A stretch of DNA of 64,000 bases from Echinicola shivajiensis (GCF_018642165.1 NZ_JAHHZM010000004.1:62001-126000), one strand, 5' to 3'. Numbered from the stretch's first letter, positions 45,377-54,912 are shown. Made by a program: numbers and translations. The notes: generated by a model from the letters alone, not told the origin.

Positions 45377-46252
45377 ATGAATATAACCATTCATGGAATA
45401 AAGTTTCAGCGGGAATTTGTTCCATTTATTGAACAACTAATTAATGCTCTTCATAAGCATGATGCTGAGATTTACCTTACAGCTGCTTTCCAGAAGAATT
45501 TGAAAAAATCCGGAGCCAAGGCTTCCGGATTCACTATATTACCCAATAGAGAAAAGCTGGAGGAAATGGACTTTGTGATTTCTGTAGGAGGTGATGGGAC
45601 TTTATTGGATACTGTTTCCATGGTAGGTGATTATGAGATTCCTATTCTTGGGATTAATACCGGAAGAATGGGGTTTTTGGCCACCATTGCCAAAGAAGAT
45701 GTGGAAAAGGCAGTAGAGGTGCTTTATGATGGTCAGTTCACCATCCAGGATCGTGCGCTTATTAATCTGAAGGCAGATAAGACCCTGTTCAATGGGGTTC
45801 CTTTTGCATTGAATGAGTTTACGATACATAAGAGGGATACCTCATCGATGATTACGGTACATACCTATATAGATGGGGAGTATTTGAATAGTTATTGGGC
45901 GGATGGGCTTATTATTGCAACGCCTACCGGCTCAACAGGTTATTCATTAAGCTGTGGAGGCCCATTGATATCACCCTTGGCCAAGAACTTTGTAATTACG
46001 CCTGTAAGCCCACATAACCTAAATGTCAGGCCCATGATTGTGTCGGATGAAAGTGAGATAACCTTTACCATAGAGGGGAGGAGCGAGAAGTTCCTGATTT
46101 CGCTTGACTCCAGATCAACAGCGGTGGATGCATCTGTGAAATTGACGGTGAAAAAAGAAAAATTTGTAGCAAAGTTGGTTAAGTTTCACGATTACAGTTT
46201 CTTTGACACCTTAAGAAAAAAGCTGAATTGGGGCTTTGATATGAGAAATTAG
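45377..46252 (+). CDS. nadK: NAD kinase
   Basis: This 291-residue enzyme phosphorylates NAD to NADP. The GGDGT motif (FVISVGGDGTLLDTV, about residue 70), NEFTIHKRDTSSMITVH, and the TPTGSTGYSLSCGGPLI ribose-binding stretch are intact. Length is normal. It follows the CBS-protein gene and is ended by a hairpin with a T-run, so the next genes need their own promoter. Confidence 0.97.
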   Translation: MNITIHGIKFQREFVPFIEQLINALHKHDAEIYLTAAFQKNLKKSGAKASGFTILPNREKLEEMDFVISVGGDGTLLDTVSMVGDYEIPILGINTGRMGFLATIAKEDVEKAVEVLYDGQFTIQDRALINLKADKTLFNGVPFALNEFTIHKRDTSSMITVHTYIDGEYLNSYWADGLIIATPTGSTGYSLSCGGPLISPLAKNFVITPVSPHNLNVRPMIVSDESEITFTIEGRSEKFLISLDSRSTAVDASVKLTVKKEKFVAKLVKFHDYSFFDTLRKKLNWGFDMRN

Positions 46253-46266
46253 TTTTAACAATCTTT

Positions 46267-46297
46267 AACCCTGAGAATACTGTAGAGGGTTTTTTAT
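46267..46297 (+). terminator. Terminator after nadK
   Basis: AACCCT (46267-46272) pairs with AGGGTT (46286-46291), followed by TTTTTATT. The short stem suggests a moderate terminator. Confidence 0.6.
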
Positions 46298-46326
46298 TCG
46301 TTAGGTACTTTATAAATTGCAGCGTC

Positions 46327-47118
46327 TTGAAAAAAGTCAAATTTGAAAAATTGTGTTTGGTCTTGGTCCTTGGGATGTTATTAAGCTTTCCCATAGTAAC
46401 TCTGCAAGCACAGCAAAACGAATATGGCTTGGGCCTAGGGGTAGCAACTTATTCTGGTGATATTGTCAGAAAGTTGGATCCGAGACAATTGGGCCTTCAA
46501 GGAACGTTTTTTGGCAGACGAAATTTTGACAATGTTTGGAGCCTTCGCTTCGGCTTTTCCGTAGCGGGCTTAAATGCAGCAGATAGTGTGAGTCCATTGG
46601 ATGTAATGGCCCAGTCCAGAAATGCCTATTTTAAAGGATTGTTGGTAGAGGGGCATGCATTGATGGAATACCACTTTCTGGATTATCTGGCTCCGCATTC
46701 CACCTTTAGGTTCTCACCCTATGGTTTCTTTGGTTTTGGCTACTCCTTTTTCTCTGGAAAAGGACAGGCTTATCAGGGAGAAATCCACCCTGATGACAAA
46801 GGGAAATACTCTTTGTCCACTCCTGTTATCCCTTTTGGTTTGGGCGTTAAGTACAAGCTGAAAGAAAGGTTGTTTTTGGCTGTGGAGTTTGGTTTCAGGC
46901 CAACAGTGACAGATTTTCTTGATAAAATAGAATATAACGAAAATTATATACCACGTTTCCCTGATCCCAATGACCCACCATTGGATTTAAATGACCCCAA
47001 TAATTATCCATTACCCTACGGTATAAATTATGGCAACAAGTCTGACAAAGACTGGTACTATTTTTTAGGTGTTACACTCAGTTATTCTTTTCACCAAGTA
47101 GAATGCTTTAATTATTAA
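46327..47118 (+). CDS. DUF6089-type outer-membrane beta-barrel protein
   Basis: This 263-residue exported protein begins at a TTG (no ATG nearby) with a signal peptide (KKVKFEKLCLVLVLG, cleavage near LQAQQ). It has barrel-like strands: NEYGLGLGVATYSGDI, FRFSPYGFFGFGYSFF, and a closing aromatic strand (YYFLGVTLSYSF). It matches the DUF6089/porin-like protein usually encoded before uppS and bamA in this phylum. Its role in outer-membrane assembly is likely from position but unproven. Confidence 0.82.
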   Translation: MKKVKFEKLCLVLVLGMLLSFPIVTLQAQQNEYGLGLGVATYSGDIVRKLDPRQLGLQGTFFGRRNFDNVWSLRFGFSVAGLNAADSVSPLDVMAQSRNAYFKGLLVEGHALMEYHFLDYLAPHSTFRFSPYGFFGFGYSFFSGKGQAYQGEIHPDDKGKYSLSTPVIPFGLGVKYKLKERLFLAVEFGFRPTVTDFLDKIEYNENYIPRFPDPNDPPLDLNDPNNYPLPYGINYGNKSDKDWYYFLGVTLSYSFHQVECFNY

Positions 47119-47199
47119 TTAATTGGAGCTTGGGATAGATTATTAAAAAAGAAATAGCATTTTTGTACCTCCAAAAAATTAAGTTCGGATTATACTGGA

Positions 47200-47937
47200 A
47201 TGAAGGAAGCGATTCACAAGGAGAACATACCCAATCATATAGCCATCATAATGGATGGAAATGGAAGATGGGCACAGGGCAAGGGTGCTAAACGTGTCTT
47301 TGGACACAGGAATGCGATTACTGCTGTGAGAGAGGCGATCACTGGAGCAAACGATTTGGGCGTAAAATACCTTACACTTTATACATTTTCTACTGAAAAC
47401 TGGTCTAGGCCAAAGTTTGAGGTTAATGCTATCATGGAACTCCTAATGAATACCATGACCAGTCAGCTCCCCGATCTAATGAAGGATAATGTGAAGTTGA
47501 CCTATGTGGGAGATTTTAACAGTCTTTCTTCTCGCTTTCAGAAAAAACTTTCCGAAGTAATGGAGGCAACTTCCGGAAATACCGGAATGACTTTAGTGTT
47601 AGCGTTAAGTTATAGCGGAAGATGGGAATTGACCAACGCGGTGAAAGATATTGCCAAAAAAGTAGCTGACAAAGAAATTGATTTGGAGGCAGTGACTGAA
47701 GAGTATATTTCTTCGAGTTTACTGACCAAAGACATCCCTGATCCAGCGTTATTGATCAGGACAAGTGGTGAATTGCGGATCAGCAATTTTCTGCTTTGGC
47801 AACTGGCCTATACAGAACTGTATTTTACAGAGGTATTATGGCCAGACTTTAGAAAAGAGCATTTGTATGAGGCCATAGTCGATTACCAAAACAGGGAACG
47901 ACGATTTGGAAAAACAGGTGCACAGATTAAATCATGA
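47200..47937 (+). CDS. uppS: Isoprenyl (undecaprenyl-type) diphosphate synthase, cis-type
   Basis: The 245-residue cis-prenyltransferase makes the C55 lipid carrier for cell-wall polymers. It shows AIIMDGNGRWAQGKG with the catalytic Asp, GHRNAITAVRE, TLYTFSTENWSRP, and the C-terminal RTSGELRISNFLLWQLAY and YFTEVLWPDF. The end overlaps bamA by 4 nt (ATGA), indicating coupled translation. It is the first of four coupled envelope genes. Confidence 0.97.
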   Translation: MKEAIHKENIPNHIAIIMDGNGRWAQGKGAKRVFGHRNAITAVREAITGANDLGVKYLTLYTFSTENWSRPKFEVNAIMELLMNTMTSQLPDLMKDNVKLTYVGDFNSLSSRFQKKLSEVMEATSGNTGMTLVLALSYSGRWELTNAVKDIAKKVADKEIDLEAVTEEYISSSLLTKDIPDPALLIRTSGELRISNFLLWQLAYTELYFTEVLWPDFRKEHLYEAIVDYQNRERRFGKTGAQIKS

Positions 47938-50639
47938 GATTAATGAGAAAAAGCTTACTAATAATTTGTTTACTTCTTTTTGCCGGTATCACCCAAGCGC
48001 AGATTAGACTGGGGCAAAGCAGGTACTCGGTTCAAAAACCAGTGGACATTCTTGAGTTGAATTATGTTCAGCCAAAGAATTTTAAAATTGCCGAAATCCA
48101 AGCTGTTGGGCTTTCAACGCTTGATGAGACAGCAATTATTTCCTTGTCTGGACTTAAGGTAGGTGATGAGATCAGTGTGCCAGGAGATGCGATTTCCAAT
48201 GCCTTGAAAAAGCTTTGGGGCCAAGGGATTATTGGCGATGTTAAGATCCTGGTGACCAAGATTGAGGGGGATGAGATTTACCTTTTATTGGATCTTACAG
48301 AAAGACCTAGGTTCAGTATTGTGGAGTTTAGCGGGGTGACCAGAACCCAGGAGAGTGAGCTAAAAGATAAAGTACAGATCAGAGGGCGAGTGGTGCGCGA
48401 TGATGTATTAAATACTTCAAAAAGGAATATCACCCAGTATTTTGTAGAAAAGGGATACCTTAATACTGATGTAAGAGTAATTCAGGAAAGAGATACTACT
48501 TTCCCAAACAGCGTTAAGCTGAGATTTGATGTGGATAAAAAGTCCAAGATCAAAATCAATGAGATTGCCATAGATGGAAATGAAAACATTACAGATGGCA
48601 AGATCAAGAAGAAAATGAAAAAGACCAACGAACATGCCCGTGTTCGTATTTTTAGAGATGTTTTCGAAAGACTTGGAAATGCCAAAGGAGGAAATTTGGC
48701 CAATTCTATAAAGTATAGAAATCCTGTTTCTGATGAAGAGGTGAAAACCTATATCAACAAAAACATCAAGCTAAATTTCTTCGCTTCTTCAAAATTCAAT
48801 AAAAAAGAATACAGGAACGACAAGGACAATGTGATCAGCTTTTATCAAAATAAGGGATACAGGGATGCAGTAATCATTAGAGATTCCATTTATAATTTTG
48901 ATGAAAGAACCATCAATATTGAACTTGATATAGAAGAAGGTAAGCAGTATTACTACAGAAATATCAGCTTCACAGGAAATTATATCCATGATGATGAGGT
49001 CTTGCTGCAAAAGTTGGGCATTCAGAAAGGGGATATATATAATAAGGAAAGACTTGACAAAAGGCTGAACTATGATCCTTCCCGCGGAGATGATGTAAGT
49101 TCACTTTATCAAGATGACGGTTACCTATTCTTTACGATTGATCCAGTAGAGGTCAATGTGGTTGCTGATTCCATTGATATTGAGATGAGGATTTTCGAAG
49201 GTCCACAGGTGACTGTAAACTCAGTTTCCATTGAAGGAAATGAAAGAACTTCTGATCATGTGGTGATGCGTGAAATAAGGATCTTGCCTGGACAGAAGTT
49301 CAATAGGGCGCTATTGGTAAGGACGATCAGAGAGCTTTCCCAAATCGGATATTTTGATCCTGAGACCATTAATCCAGATTTAAGGCCAAATTTTGAAGAT
49401 GCGACAGTAGATATTGTATTCCAATTGGAAGAGAGACCTAATGACCAGATTGAATTGTCCGGTGGTTGGGGCGGTTTCTATGGATTTGTGGGCACTGTGG
49501 GTTTGGTGTTTAATAACTTCTCCGTTAAGAATATTGGTGATTTCTCCAAGTGGAGACCACTACCTGTGGGGGACGGTCAGAAATTGTCGCTTAGGGTTCA
49601 GGCGAATGGTAAGAGTTTCCAGAACTACAGTTTCTCATTTACCGAGCCTTGGTTTGGCGGTAAAAAGCCAAATGCATTGAGTGTGAGCTTTAACCACTCT
49701 GTTCAGAGACAGATCGATATTTATAACCAAAACAATTTTGGTAATGAGTTAGGCTTCTTTAAAATTACCGGTGTGACTTTGGGCTTAGCTAAAAGAGTTA
49801 CTTGGCCGGATGATTATTTCAGTGTAAGTAATTCATTGCAGTACCAGATCTATGAATTTGACGAATATGGAAGAAGTTTTGGTTTGAGCTATAATACAGG
49901 TAAATCAAATAGTTTAACCTATAATATAACAGTAAGTAGATCCAATGTCGATCAACAGATCTATCCAAGAGTAGGTTCTACAATCTCACTGAGTGCCAAC
50001 TTTACTCCTCCATATTCGGCTTTAAACAAATCAATCAATGCTGAAACACCAGATGAGGAAAAGTATAAATGGCTTGAATATCATAAGTGGATGTTTGATG
50101 CGAAATTCTATACACCTATATTTGGCTCCAGTAAATTTGTTATCAATGCCAGAACGCACCTTGGATTCTTAGGTTCGTACGGAAGTAAGATTGGTATCAT
50201 TCCACTAGAGAGATTTGTAATGGGTGGTGATGGTATGACTTTTAATAACTTCTCTTTGGGACAGGATATTATTGGATTGAGAGGTTATGAAAACCAGGTG
50301 ATCACGCCGGGAAGATTGACAAGGGGGCAGGAAGGTGCTGATCCATATGGTGGTGTAGTTTATAATAAGCAGGTAATGGAGCTGAGATTCTTGGTTTCTC
50401 CTAACCCTTCCGCAACCATTTTCCTACTTGGTTTTGCTGAGGCAGGAAATAACTGGGGAAGTTATGCTGAATTCAATCCTTATGATTTGAAGAAATCAGC
50501 TGGTTTCGGCGCGAGAATTTTTATGCCGGCTTTTGGTTTGCTAGGTATAGACTGGGGTTATGGATTTGATCCGGCTCCGGGAGCAATAGAGCCAAGTGGT
50601 GGAATGTTCCACTTTACGATTGGTCAACAATTCAGGTAA
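47934..50639 (+). CDS. bamA: Outer-membrane protein assembly factor BamA
   Basis: The 901-residue protein inserts beta-barrel proteins into the outer membrane. A signal peptide (AGITQAQIR) is followed by about five POTRA domains (about 50-430), with repeated ITDGKIKKKMKKT-type and VTVNSVSIEGNERTSDHVVM segments, and then a 16-strand barrel (about 470-901). The loop 6 motif in the family's VRG position reads IIGLRGYEN. It ends FTIGQQFR, so the usual terminal Phe is next to last, a form common in this phylum. It is coupled to uppS upstream and has two periplasmic chaperone genes downstream. Confidence 0.97.
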   Translation: MRLMRKSLLIICLLLFAGITQAQIRLGQSRYSVQKPVDILELNYVQPKNFKIAEIQAVGLSTLDETAIISLSGLKVGDEISVPGDAISNALKKLWGQGIIGDVKILVTKIEGDEIYLLLDLTERPRFSIVEFSGVTRTQESELKDKVQIRGRVVRDDVLNTSKRNITQYFVEKGYLNTDVRVIQERDTTFPNSVKLRFDVDKKSKIKINEIAIDGNENITDGKIKKKMKKTNEHARVRIFRDVFERLGNAKGGNLANSIKYRNPVSDEEVKTYINKNIKLNFFASSKFNKKEYRNDKDNVISFYQNKGYRDAVIIRDSIYNFDERTINIELDIEEGKQYYYRNISFTGNYIHDDEVLLQKLGIQKGDIYNKERLDKRLNYDPSRGDDVSSLYQDDGYLFFTIDPVEVNVVADSIDIEMRIFEGPQVTVNSVSIEGNERTSDHVVMREIRILPGQKFNRALLVRTIRELSQIGYFDPETINPDLRPNFEDATVDIVFQLEERPNDQIELSGGWGGFYGFVGTVGLVFNNFSVKNIGDFSKWRPLPVGDGQKLSLRVQANGKSFQNYSFSFTEPWFGGKKPNALSVSFNHSVQRQIDIYNQNNFGNELGFFKITGVTLGLAKRVTWPDDYFSVSNSLQYQIYEFDEYGRSFGLSYNTGKSNSLTYNITVSRSNVDQQIYPRVGSTISLSANFTPPYSALNKSINAETPDEEKYKWLEYHKWMFDAKFYTPIFGSSKFVINARTHLGFLGSYGSKIGIIPLERFVMGGDGMTFNNFSLGQDIIGLRGYENQVITPGRLTRGQEGADPYGGVVYNKQVMELRFLVSPNPSATIFLLGFAEAGNNWGSYAEFNPYDLKKSAGFGARIFMPAFGLLGIDWGYGFDPAPGAIEPSGGMFHFTIGQQFR

Positions 50640-50642
50640 AAC

Positions 50643-51164
50643 ATGAAAAAGTGTCTGAAATTAGTACTTTTGTTACTGTTGCTCAGCCCTGTGGCTATGG
50701 CGCAGAAGATAGGCTATGTAGATTCCGAATACATACTGAATAAGCATCCTGATTATAAGGTGATTCAGACGGAAATGAAGAGCCTGGCAAGTACTTGGAA
50801 AAAAGAGGCACAGAATTTGGAGAATGAGATCAAGGAGAAGTACAATGCACTGAAGGCGGAAGAAGTCCTGCTGACAGAGGAAATGTATCAACAAAGGCTC
50901 GATGAGATCAGAGAAAAGGAAAACGAAGCAACTGAATTTAATACCAGAGTGTTTGGCTTAAAAGGCCAATACTTTCAAAAGCAGTCAGAGCTTTTGCAAC
51001 CTTTGCAGTCGGAAATCTTTGATGCTATTGATAAAGTGGCCAAGCGTAATGGGATAGCTATCATGTTTGACAAAGCCGCTGATTTATCCATGATTTATAC
51101 AGATCCGATACACGATTATTCGGATTTTGTGATAGAGGAACTAGGAATAGAAGAAAACAAATAA
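50643..51164 (+). CDS. OmpH/Skp family periplasmic chaperone (first copy)
   Basis: This 173-residue protein has a signal peptide (SPVAMAQKIGYVDSEY) and long charged helices (about 45-130) forming the Skp tentacles that hold unfolded outer-membrane proteins. It directly follows bamA (3-nt gap) and precedes a second OmpH paralogue by 18 nt. The two copies differ in sequence, so they probably have overlapping roles. Confidence 0.93.
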   Translation: MKKCLKLVLLLLLLSPVAMAQKIGYVDSEYILNKHPDYKVIQTEMKSLASTWKKEAQNLENEIKEKYNALKAEEVLLTEEMYQQRLDEIREKENEATEFNTRVFGLKGQYFQKQSELLQPLQSEIFDAIDKVAKRNGIAIMFDKAADLSMIYTDPIHDYSDFVIEELGIEENK

Positions 51165-51182
51165 CTTAATTAAACTAAAATT

Positions 51183-51740
51183 ATGAAAGTAAGAATTATC
51201 CTTTCAGCCATTGCAATGTTCGGTTTATGCCTTGTAGCACAAGCCCAAGAAGTTAAAATTGGCTATACCAATGTAGAGGTGTTGATGAGCTTGATGCCAG
51301 AAATGCAACAAATCGATGCCGATATGAAGGATTATGGAACCCAGTTACAAACCAGTATCCAAACTAAATCTCAAAACTTCCAAAGGGAGCTTCAATCATA
51401 CCAACAAGCTGCTCAGACTATGACTGAAGATGCTAGAGTAGCTAAAGAACAAGAATTGACTAAGTTGCGTGAGGAGATTGGGAAATTTGAACAAGATGCC
51501 CAAACTTCTTATCAGAGAAAATTGGGAGAATTGTTAGAGCCAGTACAAACAAAGGTTTTCAACGCCATTAATTCAGTAGCAGCTGAGCACAATTACACGC
51601 ATATATTCTCTGAAACTGCTGGTCAATCTCCAGTGTTGCTTTACACTAAGGAAGCTGACAAGTTCACTGAGTTGGTAGCTGCGAAATTGGGAATCGAACT
51701 TCCTGAGCAAATGCCAGAAAATGCTGAATTACCTCAGTAA
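51183..51740 (+). CDS. OmpH/Skp family periplasmic chaperone (second copy)
   Basis: This 185-residue paralogue of the preceding protein has a signal peptide (CLVAQAQEVKIGYTNVEVLM), a Gln-rich helical tentacle region (about 45-125) and a C-terminal beta portion (HIFSETAGQSPVLLYT). It ends with an acidic tail (PEQMPENAELPQ). It terminates the uppS-bamA-skp-skp operon at a strong hairpin. Confidence 0.93.
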   Translation: MKVRIILSAIAMFGLCLVAQAQEVKIGYTNVEVLMSLMPEMQQIDADMKDYGTQLQTSIQTKSQNFQRELQSYQQAAQTMTEDARVAKEQELTKLREEIGKFEQDAQTSYQRKLGELLEPVQTKVFNAINSVAAEHNYTHIFSETAGQSPVLLYTKEADKFTELVAAKLGIELPEQMPENAELPQ

Positions 51741-51760
51741 TATATAATATAGCATACATC

Positions 51761-51787
51761 AAAGCCCGGTCAATAGCCGGGCTTTTT
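51761..51787 (+). terminator. Terminator of the bamA operon
   Basis: AAAGCCCGG (51761-51769) pairs perfectly with CCGGGCTTT (51777-51785), with a 7-nt loop, followed by TTTTTG. Confidence 0.92.
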
Positions 51788-51875
51788 GTTTTTATACTTG
51801 GGAAAGATAAATTAGTAGATTCTCCTTAATACATGGATGAGTCTTCTTTATATAACAGAATAATATATAGAAGAG

Positions 51876-51952
51876 TGTCATCCTGAGCGCCCGCCTTCCG
51901 GAGGACAGGGAGTCGAAGGATGGTGAATGCCTCGACCCCGCTCGGCCTGACA
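51876..51952. repeat. Interspersed palindromic repeat, copy B
   Basis: A 77-nt GC-rich unit bounded by TGTCATCCTGAGCG and GCTCGGCCTGACA. It carries an internal CCTTCCGGAGG palindrome and GAGTCGAAGGATG. Its reverse complement matches copy A at 35680-35738 at both ends; copy A lacks the CCTTCCGGAGG insert. Confidence 0.75.
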
Positions 51953-52004
51953 TCTTATAATTTGTTGACTAAACTGCGTTCATTGCAAGCTTAATTATAT
52001 TACT

Positions 52005-52310
52005 ATGGCTAAAAAGAAAACGATGGATATCATCAGGCAATCAAATGAGGCCGTACTGGTAGATTTTTATGCAGATTGGTGTGGCCCCTGTCAAACCATG
52101 AACCCCGTTTTGGAAGAGGTGGTAGAGGAGCTTTCCGGTAAGGTGAAAATATTAAAAGTAAATATTGACAAGAATAATCAACTTGCTTTGAACTTTGCAG
52201 TGAGATCTATTCCTCATTATATACTTTTTAAAAAAGGGAAAATCCTTTGGCGTAAAGGAGGAGTGATGACCAAAAGGGATTTGCTCAAGCAGCTAAAGGG
52301 AGTGGTCTAA
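52005..52310 (+). CDS. Thioredoxin family protein
   Basis: A 101-residue cytoplasmic thioredoxin fold with the active site WCGPC (about residue 26) in VLVDFYADWCGPCQTMNPVL and the cis-Pro region VRSIPHYILFKKG. It lacks a signal peptide. Its size and motif suggest a small thioredoxin-like disulfide reductase. It appears monocistronic. Confidence 0.93.
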   Translation: MAKKKTMDIIRQSNEAVLVDFYADWCGPCQTMNPVLEEVVEELSGKVKILKVNIDKNNQLALNFAVRSIPHYILFKKGKILWRKGGVMTKRDLLKQLKGVV

Positions 52311-52620
52311 TTCTTGGTTTTTGATTTTACGCATGATTGTAATCCATTAGGTTCGATTTGTTATGAGATAAAGATTGATCAAGGATATAGTGCTTAATGC
52401 CATTTCTGCCGGTCACTTCAGAGTGACTGCGTTTTGCGGATTGAATTTTTTTGACAATTATTTCCTATTTTCAATTGATCGAGAAGTAACATCCAAATGT
52501 CTTGATTTGGGCGTACCTTTATTGTTCAATAGGTTTTATCAATCTATGGTTGATTTAATCACTTGGTAATTTATAACAATAGGTTGTAATTTTGGTTTCT
52601 CTAAAAAAGCAATAAGATTT
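52311..52620. other. Intergenic region upstream of hemH
   Basis: These 310 nt hold the hemH promoter near the right end and a short TTG-start frame (52375-52569) that I do not believe. A GTCACT-TCAG-AGTGAC hairpin lies near 52415. Otherwise nothing is supported. Confidence 0.55.
52563..52594 (+). promoter_or_regulatory. Promoter of hemH
   Basis: TTG at 52563-52565 and TAATTTTG at 52587-52594, with a 21-nt gap, fit the phylum's promoter. The start near 52601 gives a leader of about 20 nt. Confidence 0.55.
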
Positions 52621-53652
52621 ATGATTAATAAGGCAAAAACCGGCGTGCTGATAGTGAATTTGGGAACTCCTGACAGTACTGCAGTACCCCATGTACGAAA
52701 GTACCTTAGGGAATTTTTAATGGATGAAAGAGTGATAGATATTCCCTTTCTTTCTAGATGGTTTTTGGTAAATGGAATTATTGCTCCCTTTAGAGCGCCC
52801 AAGTCAGCAGCTGAGTATGAAAAGTTATGGACAGAAAGAGGCTCACCTTTATTGTTTCATACGGAAGATTTAAAGACCAAACTTAGCCAACAATTGGATT
52901 CCAAGAAGTACCATGTGGAGATGGCCATGAGGTATCAAAGCCCTAGTATTGAGGAAGGTCTGAAGTCAATGCAGGATGCAAAGGTTCAAAAGATCATTGT
53001 TTTGCCTTTGTTTCCGCAATATGCTTCCGCAACGAACGGCTCTGTGATTCACAAAGTAATGGAGATTGTACAAGGTTGGCAGGTAGTACCTTCCATAAAT
53101 TATATAGCTAGATTTATGGACCATCCCTTGTTTTTGGAGGCTTGGAAGGAAATTGCTGATGAGACCATGAAGGGGAAGGAATATGATGCTTACTTGTTTT
53201 CCTACCACGGGCTTCCTGAAAGACAAATCAAAAAAGCTTCTTGCAATGGTTTTTGTCAGTTGAATGATAAGTGCTGTTCGAATCAAACTCCCTCCAATCA
53301 GTATTGCTATAGGGCACAATGTTTTTATACCACTCGTTTGTTGACGGAGAAATTAGGCCTTCCTGAAGATAAAGTACATACAGCTTTTCAGTCTCGATTA
53401 GGGAAAGATCCATGGGTACAACCTTATACAGAGGATAAAATCAACGAATTGTCTAAGGCAGGGGCAAAGAAAGTGTTGGCATTTTCTCCGGCTTTTGTCG
53501 CTGATTGTTTAGAAACAACAGTTGAGGTAGGCGAGGAGTATAAAGAAGTTTTTGAAGAAGCAGGAGGAGAGCAATGGGATTTGGTGCCAAGCTTGAATTC
53601 AAATGATACTTGGGTGGATTGTATCAAGGATATAGTACTTCAAAATACCTGA
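52621..53652 (+). CDS. hemH: Ferrochelatase with Cys-rich internal insertion
   Basis: The 343-residue enzyme inserts ferrous iron into protoporphyrin IX, the last step of heme synthesis. It shows GVLIVNLGTPDS at the start, the catalytic His in LFSYHGLPERQ (about residue 200) and the conserved FQSRLGKDPWVQPYTED. Between them is a Cys-rich segment with Cys at residues 208, 212, 218, 219, 229 and 234, which could bind a [2Fe-2S] cluster or metal; ferrochelatases with internal clusters are known. It has its own promoter upstream. Confidence 0.95.
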   Translation: MINKAKTGVLIVNLGTPDSTAVPHVRKYLREFLMDERVIDIPFLSRWFLVNGIIAPFRAPKSAAEYEKLWTERGSPLLFHTEDLKTKLSQQLDSKKYHVEMAMRYQSPSIEEGLKSMQDAKVQKIIVLPLFPQYASATNGSVIHKVMEIVQGWQVVPSINYIARFMDHPLFLEAWKEIADETMKGKEYDAYLFSYHGLPERQIKKASCNGFCQLNDKCCSNQTPSNQYCYRAQCFYTTRLLTEKLGLPEDKVHTAFQSRLGKDPWVQPYTEDKINELSKAGAKKVLAFSPAFVADCLETTVEVGEEYKEVFEEAGGEQWDLVPSLNSNDTWVDCIKDIVLQNT

Positions 53653-53708
53653 TCTAATTTTTTTGGGGATGCGGACAAAAATAATAAAGGAATCCATATA
53701 ATGTATTT

Positions 53709-54881
53709 ATGATAAATCGAGAGGACAAAATGGTCCAATGGCTATTGATATTGGGGATTATATTGGTGTCATTTTGTTTAAGGCCTTCATTGACCTCTGT
53801 TGGACCGCTTATTCCTTTTATTAGGGAAGACTTAGGTTTGTCCAATGGTTGGGCTGGTTTTTTGACTACTCTTCCCTTATTGATATTTAGTGTTTTTTCA
53901 TTGCTTGCAAGTAAAATCGGTGGTTATTTCGGTAATGTCAGAGCAATTTTATTGGCGCTTGTGATCTTGGCTTTTGGCATCTTTATAAGGGTTCAGGGAG
54001 GGATATTTATTTTGTACTTTGGCACTGCCCTTACAGGTATTGGGATAATATTATGCAATGTTTTATTAATTCCACTGATCAAGCTTAAGTTGCCAAATAA
54101 AATGGGATTAATGACGAGTGTTTATACTACAGGAATGTCGCTTTTTGCGGCGATAGGATCTGGACTCAGTGTTCCCTTTGCTGTTAGTATGGGCTTAGGC
54201 TGGAGAGGAGCGTTATTGGTATGGCTGGCTTTGATATTATTGGCCATTTTGGTTTGGATACCTCAAGTCAGAAGGCATAAGGTAAAGGGGACTGCCGAAA
54301 CCACTTCCTTTGGTAATAATGTTTGGACATCTAGATTGGCATGGGAGGTGAGTATTTATATGGGGGTGCAGTCTTTGATGTTTTTTACATTAGTTGCGTG
54401 GCTTCCAGACCTGCTTATCAGCAAAGGCTTTTCTGCAGAGAAGGCTGGGTTTGCATTGAGCTTAATGCAGATTGTTGGATTGATTGGCTCATTTTTGGCT
54501 CCTCTGATTGCCGTAAAATATAGATCTCAGGTAGCTATTTCTGTTCTTACAGGGGTTACATTCCTTTTTGGGTATGGTCTTTTCTTTACTGCTAGTTTGT
54601 ATATTCTTTATATTGCTTTGACGATAATTGGTTTATGTTTAGGGGCCAGCATTAGTTTGATTTATACTTTGATTAGTTTAAGAACTGATGGTGAAACAAC
54701 CAGTAAGCTTTCGGGAATGGCTCAGTCTGTTGGATACTTTTTAGCAGCTTTGGGACCGCTTGCAGTGGGGCTTTTGTTGGATTTGTTTCAAGATTGGAAC
54801 ATGCTTATCGTAATATTATTAGTATGTGCAGCTATCCTTACTTATTTGGGAAGTAGGGTAGGTAGGGATGTAAAAGTATAA
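53709..54881 (+). CDS. Major facilitator transporter, CynX/NimT-like
   Basis: This 390-residue protein has about 12 transmembrane helices. The N-terminal pattern (LRPSLTSVGPLIPFIREDLG and FLTTLPLLIFSVFSLLASKI) matches the CynX/NimT (cyanate/nitroimidazole) branch of the MFS; WLPDLLISKGFSAEKAGFAL starts the second half. The substrate cannot be assigned from sequence. It follows hemH by 56 nt and precedes a DUF2179 gene by 31 nt, possibly in one transcript. Confidence 0.88.
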   Translation: MINREDKMVQWLLILGIILVSFCLRPSLTSVGPLIPFIREDLGLSNGWAGFLTTLPLLIFSVFSLLASKIGGYFGNVRAILLALVILAFGIFIRVQGGIFILYFGTALTGIGIILCNVLLIPLIKLKLPNKMGLMTSVYTTGMSLFAAIGSGLSVPFAVSMGLGWRGALLVWLALILLAILVWIPQVRRHKVKGTAETTSFGNNVWTSRLAWEVSIYMGVQSLMFFTLVAWLPDLLISKGFSAEKAGFALSLMQIVGLIGSFLAPLIAVKYRSQVAISVLTGVTFLFGYGLFFTASLYILYIALTIIGLCLGASISLIYTLISLRTDGETTSKLSGMAQSVGYFLAALGPLAVGLLLDLFQDWNMLIVILLVCAAILTYLGSRVGRDVKV

Positions 54882-54912
54882 TTTGTAGATACCATAATTT
54901 AAATTCTGAATC

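Noticed and set aside
52375-52569. TTG-initiated 64-codon frame upstream of hemH
   Set aside because: No ATG, no family-like composition, spans the -33 element of hemH, and reads as translated intergenic DNA.
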